From positions 1-61,265 of the forward strand of contig JADGOQ010000025.1 of NCBI GenBank assembly GCA_017882885.1: a stretch of DNA of 61,265 bases, in the 5' to 3' direction. Numbering within the stretch: position 1 is the stretch's first letter; each line of letters begins with the position of its first letter. Source of the DNA: Actinomycetales bacterium. Lineage in GTDB: Bacteria; Actinomycetota; Actinomycetes; Actinomycetales; Actinomycetaceae. A program made the translations under genes and the position numbers. Positions 52,111 to 61,265 of the stretch are shown here, in pieces. The notes under the pieces were generated by a model, which did no database searches, was not told the origin of the DNA, and saw nothing but the letters and a program-made list of their open reading frames with translations.

Positions 52111-52410
52111 TCAGCCCACGCGACCCCGCCCTGCGGCCCTCCAGCAGCCGGAGTGCCAGTGCCGTCGCTCGGCCAGCGCCGCGTCGGCGCCGAACAGGTG
52201 CTCGTTGGACCACGCCACCACGTGGGTCAGCCCGGCCGCGATCGTGTGGTTGCAGCCCGGGCAGGTGTAGGACTTGGCATCGTTGCGCACCTGCCGGACG
52301 GTGAAGCTCCCCCCGCCGGGACCGGCCTCCGACCGTGCCATCGCGCCGATTCGGTCCATGTCCAGCGGCACGTGCCCCGCTGCGTAGGGGCGTTTCGTGG
52401 ATCGGCGCAC
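52111..52410 (-). CDS. Small conserved zinc-finger-like protein
   Basis: A 99-residue protein with YTCPGCNHTIAAGLTHVV and a C-terminal RRHWHSGCWRAA, which together give Cys-x2-Cys and His-x4-Cys type ligands for one metal. Similar small proteins occur widely in actinobacteria without known function; the metal site is inferred. It starts at a GTG with GGAGGCG upstream, directly after the bgl stop (TGAGTG), so it is probably cotranscribed with bgl. Confidence 0.78.
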   Translation of the reverse strand: MRRSTKRPYAAGHVPLDMDRIGAMARSEAGPGGGSFTVRQVRNDAKSYTCPGCNHTIAAGLTHVVAWSNEHLFGADAALAERRHWHSGCWRAAGRGRVG

Positions 52411-53883
52411 TCAACGCCTCCTGCCGAGCAGGCGCGTGAGCAACCCGGCCGGCCGGGGCGTGTCGGTCGCAACCTCCTCGGACGCGGCGCGGGAGGCCCG
52501 GTGTGCCGCGATCACGCCGGCGTACCAGCGGCCGGAGTCCTTGACCACCCGCTCCTGGGTCGCGTAGTCCACATGGATGATGCCGAACCGCTTCGTGTAC
52601 CCGTACGCCCACTCGAAGTTGTCAAGGAGGGACCAGAGGAAGTACCCCCGCACGTCCACGCCGGCGGTGACGGCCCTTTCCACCTGCGCCAGGTGCGCGG
52701 CCACGTACTCCCGCCTCCTGGGGTCGTGGACCGCCGGGACCCCGTCGTCCTCCTCCACGACGTCGGGGAACGCCGCGCCGTTCTCCGTGACCATGAGCGG
52801 GAGGTCGGGGTACACGTTGTCCAGCGCGGTGAGGAGGTCGAACAGGCCCTCCGGGTCGATGTTCCACCCCATGTCCGTGAGCGGGCCGGCCGGGGGGAGG
52901 AAATCCACGTGGCCGGCGCCCACCCAGGGGCTCGCCGCCCCGTCGCCGTGGCCGCCGCTCCCGCCCGTGCCGTCCCCGGGCCTCACCGTCTGCGTCGAGT
53001 AGTAGTTGACCCCGAGCACGTCGAGCCGCTGCCGTGTGACCATGAGGTCCCCGGGGCGCACGAACGACCAGTCGCTGACGTGGCGGGTGCCGGCGATGAG
53101 GTCGGCGGGGTACGAGCCGTCGAGCATCGGCCCGAGGAAGACGTGGTTGCCCACCAGGTCGATGGTGCGCACCGCCTCGAGGTGCGTCGAGTCCAGTTCG
53201 TCCTCGGGCCGGGTGACGTGCAGGTTCAGGGTCACGGAGACACCCGCTCCCTGCCCCAGCTCCTCGCGGATGGCGATCGTCGCGAGACCGTGGGCCAGGT
53301 TCAGGTGGTGGGCCGCGGCGAGGGCCTCGGCGCCGTCGGTGTGACCCGGCGCGTGGACGCCCGACGCGTACCCGAGGAACGCCGTGCACCACGGCTCGTT
53401 CAGGGTGGTCCACAGTGAGACGCGGTCGCCGAGTTCGCGGGCCATCGCGCGCGCATACTCGCCGAAGGCCTCTGCGGTCGCGCGGTTGACCCAGCCGCCG
53501 GCGTCCTGCAGGGGCTGCGGGAGGTCCCAGTGGTACAGGGTGACGACGGGCCGGATCCCTGCGGCGATGAGCCCGTCGAGGAGGTCCCGGTAGAAGGCCA
53601 CACCCTCGGGGTTCAGGGGCCCGCGGCCCGCCGGCTGGACCCGCGGCCACGAGAGGGAGAGCCGATAGGCCTCGAGGCCGAGCTCGCGCATGAGCTCGAT
53701 GTCCGAACGCCAGCGGTGGTAGTGGTCGGTCGCCACGTCCCCGGTGTCTCCCCCGGCGACCCGCCCGGGGGTGTGGGAGAAGGTGTCCCAGATGGACGGG
53801 CCACGGCCGCCCTCGGCGGCGCCGCCCTCAACCTGGTAGGCCGCGGTCGCGGCCCCCAGGAGGAATCCCGGCGGGAAGTTCAT
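52411..53883 (-). CDS. GH1 beta-glucosidase
   Basis: A 490-residue glycoside hydrolase family 1 enzyme. It begins [20 protein letters not shown]. The acid/base is in [14 protein letters not shown] (near residue 165) and the nucleophile in [13 protein letters not shown] (near residue 370), with [14 protein letters not shown] near the end. It hydrolyses beta-glucosides or related beta-glycosides in the cytosol, as no signal peptide is seen. The start is the ATG at 53883, overlapping the nagA stop (ATGA); the longer open frame is a nagA shadow. Confidence 0.94.
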   Translation of the reverse strand: MNFPPGFLLGAATAAYQVEGGAAEGGRGPSIWDTFSHTPGRVAGGDTGDVATDHYHRWRSDIELMRELGLEAYRLSLSWPRVQPAGRGPLNPEGVAFYRDLLDGLIAAGIRPVVTLYHWDLPQPLQDAGGWVNRATAEAFGEYARAMARELGDRVSLWTTLNEPWCTAFLGYASGVHAPGHTDGAEALAAAHHLNLAHGLATIAIREELGQGAGVSVTLNLHVTRPEDELDSTHLEAVRTIDLVGNHVFLGPMLDGSYPADLIAGTRHVSDWSFVRPGDLMVTRQRLDVLGVNYYSTQTVRPGDGTGGSGGHGDGAASPWVGAGHVDFLPPAGPLTDMGWNIDPEGLFDLLTALDNVYPDLPLMVTENGAAFPDVVEEDDGVPAVHDPRRREYVAAHLAQVERAVTAGVDVRGYFLWSLLDNFEWAYGYTKRFGIIHVDYATQERVVKDSGRWYAGVIAAHRASRAASEEVATDTPRPAGLLTRLLGRRR

Positions 53884-55043
53884 GCGACGTCCACCCCTTT
53901 CCGCAACACGCGGCGGACGCGCAGGTCGCGGTCGGTGACGAGGATGTCCGCCGCGGCGCCGACGGCGAGCGAGCCGACGTCGTCGCGCCCGAGGACCGCG
54001 GCCGGAGTCGTCGACGCCATGTGGACGGCGTCCACCAGCGGGAGCCCGCCCGCCACCGAGACCCGCACCACGTCCAGCAGGTGGGAGGTCCCCCCGGCGA
54101 GCGACTGGCCCTCGGTCAGCCGCGCGACGCCGCCGCGCACGCTCACGGCGAGGCTGCCGAGCACGTAATCGCCGTCCTCCATGCCCGTCGCGGCCATCGC
54201 GTCCGTGACGAGGACCGCGTTCCCTCGGCCCACGATGTCGTGGATGGCGCGGACGGTGTCCGGGTCCAGGTGGACGCCGTCGCCGATCAACTCGACGACC
54301 AGGCGCCCCGCCCGTGCCGCGGCCAGGAACTCGAGGATCGGCCCCGGCTCGCGGTGGTGCACCGGCGCCATGCCGTTGCACAGGTGGGTGACGGTGGCGC
54401 GCCGCCCACGGGCGTCCAGGGCGGGCCACACCTCCGCGAGCGTGACGCGGGTCTGGGGAGCGGAGGCGCTGGTGTGGCCCCACGACGGCAGGGCGCCGCC
54501 GTCGATGAGCACCCGGGCCACCTCGACCGCGCGGGGCGCTTCGGGCGCGATGGTCATCGTGGCCACGTGGCCGCGGCCGATCGCGAGCAGTTCCGCGGTC
54601 AGGGCGGGATCGGGCTCACGGATCGCCGCCGGGTTCTGCGCGCCGCGGTGACCCGCGGAGATGAAGGGACCCTCGAAGTGGATCCCGGCGATCTCCCCGG
54701 CGTCCGCCAGGTCCGCGAGCAGGGCCGTGGAGGCGCGCAACGCCCCCACCGGGGCGGTCACGAGCGACGCCACCAGGGTGGTTGTCCCGTGGCGGCGGTG
54801 CTCCGCGACCGCCGCCAGCGCCTCCCCGGGCGTGAGTGCGTCGGGGAAGGAGTGGCCGCCGCCGCCGTGGCAGTGGAGGTCCACCAGCCCGGGCAGGACC
54901 AGGTCATCGGTGGGGGCGGGCCGGACGTCCGCCGCGAACGTGTCCGCCGGCCCGACGGCGGCGATCAGGCCGTCGCGCACCTGCACCACCCCGTCGTCCA
55001 GGATCGCGTCGGGCAGGACGACGCGACCCCTCACCGTCACCAT
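53880..55043 (-). CDS. nagA: N-acetylglucosamine-6-phosphate deacetylase
   Basis: Deacetylates GlcNAc 6-phosphate to glucosamine 6-phosphate. A 387-residue amidohydrolase with [12 protein letters not shown], the metal glutamate in [35 protein letters not shown], and the catalytic aspartate in [10 protein letters not shown]. It starts at the ATG at 55043. It is coupled to the GH1 gene by a four-base overlap, suggesting joint use of amino-sugar or beta-linked saccharides. No nagB or transporter is in the window. Confidence 0.94.
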   Translation of the reverse strand: MVTVRGRVVLPDAILDDGVVQVRDGLIAAVGPADTFAADVRPAPTDDLVLPGLVDLHCHGGGGHSFPDALTPGEALAAVAEHRRHGTTTLVASLVTAPVGALRASTALLADLADAGEIAGIHFEGPFISAGHRGAQNPAAIREPDPALTAELLAIGRGHVATMTIAPEAPRAVEVARVLIDGGALPSWGHTSASAPQTRVTLAEVWPALDARGRRATVTHLCNGMAPVHHREPGPILEFLAAARAGRLVVELIGDGVHLDPDTVRAIHDIVGRGNAVLVTDAMAATGMEDGDYVLGSLAVSVRGGVARLTEGQSLAGGTSHLLDVVRVSVAGGLPLVDAVHMASTTPAAVLGRDDVGSLAVGAAADILVTDRDLRVRRVLRKGVDVA

Positions 55044-55083
55044 GCCCCCAGTCTCCCACAGCGGGCGCCGGCCGCCGGGAACC

Positions 55084-56854
55084 CTACGCCCGAGAGTAGA
55101 CGAGCACGGAGTAGGGGCCGATCCCGATCGTGGCGTGGGCCGGCAGCCCGTCCCGTTCCTCCGGCCACGCGTGCGTGTCGGCCGACGGGAACCCGCCGAA
55201 CAACTCCGAGTAGGTGCGCGCATCGGAGTTGAACTTCAGGCGCCAGTGGCCCGCGGCGGGCATGCCGACCGTGTAGCCGTGGCGCGCCTCCGCGCTGAGG
55301 TTGGCGACCACCACGACGTCGTCGTGCGGCCCGCCGAACTCCCAGCGGTGGAACGCCAGCACGTTCGCCGCCTCGTTCACGTGGAAGACCCTGAGCCCAT
55401 GGCCGCGCAGTCCCCCGCGTGTCGTCCTCGAAGTTGCGCCGCAGTTGGATGAGATCGCGATAGAGGCGGACGATGCCCTGGAACCGGTCGTTCTGGTACC
55501 AGTCCAGCGGGACGTCGTCGCGGAACCACCCGCCCTGGAGGAACTCCTGGCCCTGGAAGACCATGGGGATCCCGGGTGAGGTGAAGACGAGGCTCGCGGC
55601 GAGCGTGGAGCGCTTCTGGGCGTGCCACCCGGTCGGGTCCGAGGGGTTCACCTCGTGCGGCACACGCGCGTTCCCGTTCGCGACCTCGTCGTGGGACTCG
55701 GTGTAGATCACCCGCTGGAACGCGTTCCCGTACGAGTGGGAGACCGCGCCGCGAACCTCGGCGAGGGAGCGGTCCTCGTCCCGCGGCGGGATCGCGGCCC
55801 GGCGCACCGGATGCACGAACATCGGGTCCCACTGCGCGTGGAAGAGGGCACCGTCCGACCCCGTGCTGCTGAGCTTCGCCTCTCCGCGCAGGTCCTCGGC
55901 GACGATGATGCGACCGGGGAACTCGGTCCGGATCGCCTCGTTGACCTCCCGCATGAGCGTCCAGCCCTCGGGGAGGTCGTCACCGGTGCCGTCCACACTG
56001 CGCACGTACGCGGTCATGTCGTAGCGCAATCCGTCCACGTGGTAGTGCCGCAGCCACATCAGCGCGTTGTTCCTGATGTAGTCGCGGACCTCGCGCCGGC
56101 CGTAGTCCGGGCGTGTCTCACCCCAGGGGGTGCGCGCGCGGTGGTCGTTGTAGAAGTAGACCCCGCCACGCCCGTTCTCCGACCAGCCGTCGAACTGCCA
56201 CAGGTCGAGGTCCGAGGGGCCGAAGTGGTTGTACACCACATCGAGGATCACCGCGATGCCACGTTTGTGGGCCTCGCGGACGAACACCTTGAGCCCGTCC
56301 GGGCCACCGTACGCGGACTCGACGGCGAACGGGTTGGCCGGGTTGTAGCCCCAGGACCGGTCGCCCGCGAATTCCGCCACGGGCATGAGCTGTACGGCGT
56401 TGACGCCGAGGTGCTGGAAGTGCCCGAGCTTGTCCGTCAGTGTCTGGAAGGTCCCGACGGACCCCTCCCACCCGCCGACGTACGAGCCGACGTGCGCCTC
56501 GTAGATCACGAGCTCGTGGTGGGACGGGCAGTGGTAGTTGTCACCCTGCCAGTCGAACCAGCCGTGGTCGTAGATGACGCCGTTGCCTGCCGAGTTCGTG
56601 ACCTGCCGGGCGTACGGGTCGATCTTGTCGAAGATGCCCGCGGGGGTGTACAGCACGTACTTGTACTGGTCGCCGATCTTCGCGCCGGGGACCTCGCCGT
56701 ACCAGTGGCCGCCGCCCTCGCGGGTCAGCCAGTGCGCATCTCCGGACCACCCGTTGAAGTCGCCCATCACGGACACCCCCTGGGCATGGGGCGCCCAGAC
56801 CCTGAAACCGCAACCGCCGTAGAAGGGGAGTGCCCCCATCCCGCGCATCGCCAT
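55084..56854 (-). pseudogene. GH13 alpha-amylase/branching-enzyme-like gene with +1 frameshift
   Basis: A CBM48 domain (about residues 10-90, FRVWAPHAQGVSVMGDFNGW) and GH13 barrel are intact: nucleophile in VDGLRYDMTAYVRS, acid/base in RIIVAEDLRGEA, and YTESHDEVANGN. At the G5 run (C5 at 55412-55416) the frame shifts. The C-terminal beta domain continues in another frame as NEAANVLAFHRWEFGG up to the stop at 55084. Removing one base restores FEDDTRGLRGHGLRVFH and a 589-residue protein. As written, the first frame ends in nonsense arginine-rich sequence. The start is the ATG at 56854 with GAAAGG upstream. It may be a sequencing error, a recent mutation or a slippage site. Resembles glucan branching or alpha-amylase enzymes. 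Confidence 0.88.
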
Positions 56855-56912
56855 GCATTGCCTTTCGTCGTCCAACAGCGGACCCAACCTAGCAGTACCG
56901 GCGGGCGGCACC

Positions 56913-56925
56913 GGAAACCGTTTGC
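56913..56925. promoter_or_regulatory. LacI-type operator-like element upstream of the GH13 gene
   Basis: GGAAACCGTTTGC: AAAC and GTTT arms around one base, the general form of sugar-responsive LacI-family operators. It lies about 60 bases upstream of the GH13 start. No LacI gene is in the window; weak call. Confidence 0.25.
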
Positions 56926-56928
56926 AAC

Positions 56929-57624
56929 TCAGAACAACCGGGACTGCGGGTCGTCCGTTCCCTTCATCGCGTCGTAGTCGAGGAGGAGGCAGCGGATCCC
57001 GCGGTCCTGCGCGATCAACCGCGCCTGCGGCTTGATCTCCTGGGCTGCGAAGACGCCCGCGACCGGGGCGAGCAGGGGGTCGCGGTTGAGGAGCTCGAGG
57101 TAGCGCGTCAGCTGCTCGACGCCGTCGATGTCACCTCGCCGCTTCACCTCCACGGCAACCGTGCAACCGGACGGGTCACGCACCACCAGGTCCACGGGGC
57201 CGATCGGAGTGGGGAACTCCCGGCGCATGAGGGTGTGCCCGGCGCCGAGGAGGTCCACCTGCTCGGCGAGCAGCTTCTGGAGGTGGGCCTCCACCCCGTC
57301 CTTCACGAGCCCGGGGTCGACTCCGAGGACGTGCGACGAGTCGGAGTGGACCTCGTGGATGTGGACAACCAGCCGGTCGTCGCTCTTCGCGTGCTGGACC
57401 GTCCAGAGCTCGCGCACCCCCCGGGCGGCCAGTTCCTCGTCCGGTTCGCGCACCGTCATGGTGCAGGGCGGGGACATCCAGTTGAGGGGCTTGTACGAGC
57501 CGCCGTCGGCGTGGACCAGCACCGAACCGTCCGCCTTGAGCATGAGCACCCGCGTGGCGAGCTCCAGCCGGGCGTCCAGCCGGCCGGAGTACTCAACGGA
57601 ACAGGTGGCCACGACGATTCGCAC
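56929..57624 (-). CDS. nucS: Mismatch-specific endonuclease NucS (EndoMS)
   Basis: A 231-residue nuclease of the non-canonical mismatch repair pathway in actinobacteria; it cuts both strands at certain mismatches. The N-terminal dimerisation/DNA-binding domain ([16 protein letters not shown]) precedes a PD-(D/E)xK core: GPVDLVVRD, then [20 protein letters not shown]. The C-terminal DDPQSRLF is the kind of tail that binds the beta clamp. The GTG start at 57624 is nine bases after the DUF2550 stop; TAGGCT overlapping that stop may be its own -10. Beside the ATP synthase genes as in related genomes. Confidence 0.96.
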   Translation of the reverse strand: MRIVVATCSVEYSGRLDARLELATRVLMLKADGSVLVHADGGSYKPLNWMSPPCTMTVREPDEELAARGVRELWTVQHAKSDDRLVVHIHEVHSDSSHVLGVDPGLVKDGVEAHLQKLLAEQVDLLGAGHTLMRREFPTPIGPVDLVVRDPSGCTVAVEVKRRGDIDGVEQLTRYLELLNRDPLLAPVAGVFAAQEIKPQARLIAQDRGIRCLLLDYDAMKGTDDPQSRLF

Positions 57625-57630
57625 ACCGGC

Positions 57631-57636
57631 AGCCTA
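57631..57636 (-). promoter_or_regulatory. Putative -10 box of nucS, overlapping the DUF2550 stop
   Basis: TAGGCT, six bases before the nucS GTG; its TAG is also the DUF2550 stop codon. nucS may therefore be leaderless as well as cotranscribed. Confidence 0.35.
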
Positions 57637-58047
57637 CTGGAAGCTGGCGGGGGTCGGCGGGGCCGACTCCAGCCACGACCTCAGTCCCGAGTAGGCCTCC
57701 CGCATTACCACGAGGTGGAACACCCGGCCCCCGCCGCTGACCGTGGCATCGACGAGTTCACGCTGGGTGTGCCTGGACGTCCGCGAGCCGGTCCGGAGGA
57801 TCTCGATCTCGCCCCGCTGCCAACTGAACCTCGGCCGCAGGACCAGGGACGCGACCGGGAACCAGTCGAGCCGGTCGGCGCCGTAGCAGGCGTACCCCTC
57901 GTACCAGCGCGGGGAGTCCGCCGCGCGCAGGTGGCACTCGAACGACCCCACCCGGGACGTGATCGACCTCATGCGGGAGAAGTAGAGCACGGCGACGAGC
58001 CCGGCGACGAGGATCAGCGAACCGACGACGCCCCAGACCCATTCCAC
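57634..58047 (-). CDS. DUF2550 family membrane protein
   Basis: A 137-residue protein with one N-terminal transmembrane helix (WGVVGSLILVAGLVAVLYF), then a cytosolic domain (VGSFECHLRAADSPRWYEG, LDWFPVASLVLRPRF). The DUF2550 family follows atpC in many actinobacteria, including M. tuberculosis Rv1312; function unknown. It starts five bases after the atpC stop, so it is very likely part of the atp operon. Confidence 0.9.
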   Translation of the reverse strand: MEWVWGVVGSLILVAGLVAVLYFSRMRSITSRVGSFECHLRAADSPRWYEGYACYGADRLDWFPVASLVLRPRFSWQRGEIEILRTGSRTSRHTQRELVDATVSGGGRVFHLVVMREAYSGLRSWLESAPPTPASFQ

Positions 58048-58052
58048 CGGTG

Positions 58053-60750
<2,698 letters not shown>

Positions 60751-60752
60751 GC

Positions 60753-61265
60753 TCAGCCCCGCTTGGAGCGAACGATTTGCTCCCGGGTCTCGATGACCTC
60801 GTGCTCCTCGTCGGGCAGCGTGGCCGTCGCGTCGAGCGGGAGGCCGGCCTTGGTCAGGAACCCACGCCGGAAGGCCTCGACGGCTTCCCGCAGGGCTTCC
60901 TCCGTGTCCTTCTCGAGCCGCCCCGTCTGGTTGATGGTGTCCAGCACCGTGCTGGTGCGCCGGAGGTGGTCGAGGAGTTCGAGCTCGAAGCGGGTGATGT
61001 CCTCGAGATCCACGTCGTCGACGTAGCCGTTGGTCCCCGCCCAGATCACGGCCACCTGCGAGCCCACCTCGTAGGGCGTGTACTGCGGCTGGCGCAGCAA
61101 CCGCATCAGGCGCGCCCCGCGTGTCAACTGCTGCCGTGTGGCGGCGTCGAGGTCCGAGGCGAACATCGCGAAGGCCTCCATCGACCGGTACTGGGCGAGG
61201 GTGATCTTGAGCGTGCCCGCCACCTGCTTCATGGCCTTCACCTGGGCGGCGCCGCCGACGCGGGA
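60753..61265 (-). CDS. atpA: F1Fo ATP synthase subunit alpha, C-terminal part (cut by window edge)
   Basis: The last 170 or so codons of the alpha subunit, beginning at the window edge with SRVGGAAQVKAMKQVAGTLK, which contains the arginine finger acting at the catalytic site of beta. The C-terminal helical domain (LAQYRSMEAFAMFASDLDAA and QQLTRGARLMRLLRQPQYTP) is complete to the stop. Order atpA-atpG-atpD-atpC is the standard operon order. Confidence 0.97.
   Translation of the reverse strand, partial: SRVGGAAQVKAMKQVAGTLKITLAQYRSMEAFAMFASDLDAATRQQLTRGARLMRLLRQPQYTPYEVGSQVAVIWAGTNGYVDDVDLEDITRFELELLDHLRRTSTVLDTINQTGRLEKDTEEALREAVEAFRRGFLTKAGLPLDATATLPDEEHEVIETREQIVRSKRG

Overview
This is a gene-dense, high-GC chromosomal segment of an actinobacterium, probably Propionibacteriales/Propionibacteriaceae. 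The evidence is two WhiB regulators, NucS in place of MutS/MutL, UvrD2 with an HRDC domain, the four-gene GlgE pathway, GatCAB, a PPA1309-family gene, many GTG starts and apparently leaderless promoters. No phage, insertion sequence, transposon or CRISPR array was seen, so this looks like core chromosome. Several blocks keep the order they have in Mycobacterium tuberculosis: whiB1 next to pdtaS; UPF0182 / PDZ-Lon-like / DUF2342 / cyclodehydratase-like / whiB7 / uvrD2 / redoxin / nudC; and atpA-G-D-C / DUF2550 / nucS.

Layout. 1-346: 5' part of a nitrilase-family gene. 446-3749: gatC-gatA-gatB operon (minus). 3.8-8.0 kb: a cardiolipin-synthase-like enzyme, ligA, and a divergent SRAP/HMCES protein. 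8.1-11.4 kb: an FHA-FtsK/EssC-like ATPase and a small membrane protein. 11.5-13.4 kb: whiB1 and pdtaS. 13.4-17.6 kb: DUF2505, zwf, a small membrane-type protein, thyA-folA, then an initiator tRNA-fMet. 17.7-27.6 kb: the UPF0182-to-redoxin block with whiB7 and uvrD2. 27.6-32.5 kb: etfB-etfA-nifS-mnmA-nudC operon. 32.6-46.0 kb: glycogen/trehalose island (glgX, glgP, glgE-treS-mak, glgB) with trpS inserted. 46.1-50.5 kb: a thioredoxin-TPR protein, a lipoprotein/membrane-protein pair of unknown function and a DivIVA-like coiled-coil protein. 50.4-52.4 kb: a small GntR regulator, hypotheticals and a hydrolase. 52.4-56.9 kb: GH1 glucosidase, nagA and a frameshifted GH13 gene. 56.9-61.3 kb: nucS, DUF2550 and the atpC-D-G-A end of the ATP synthase operon.

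How the genes work together. TreS, maltokinase, GlgE and GlgB convert trehalose through maltose and maltose-1-phosphate into branched alpha-glucan; GlgP and GlgX degrade it. Zwf, ThyA and FolA sit together at the NADPH/one-carbon interface. NifS probably supplies sulfur to MnmA. LigA, SRAP, UvrD2 and NucS cover DNA repair. WhiB1 and WhiB7 are iron-sulfur transcription factors.

The strongest less-described signals are: a 23-codon uORF and a helix that can sequester the Shine-Dalgarno in the whiB7 leader; a short Trp-containing leader peptide with mutually exclusive hairpins before trpS; an orphan FHA-FtsK ATPase; an orphan cyclodehydratase-like gene; eleven genes with a -10 hexamer 6-9 nt from the start codon; convergent genes sharing CTAG as both stop codons; and a single-base frameshift in the second GH13 gene. 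There is no gene-free stretch longer than about 300 bases.
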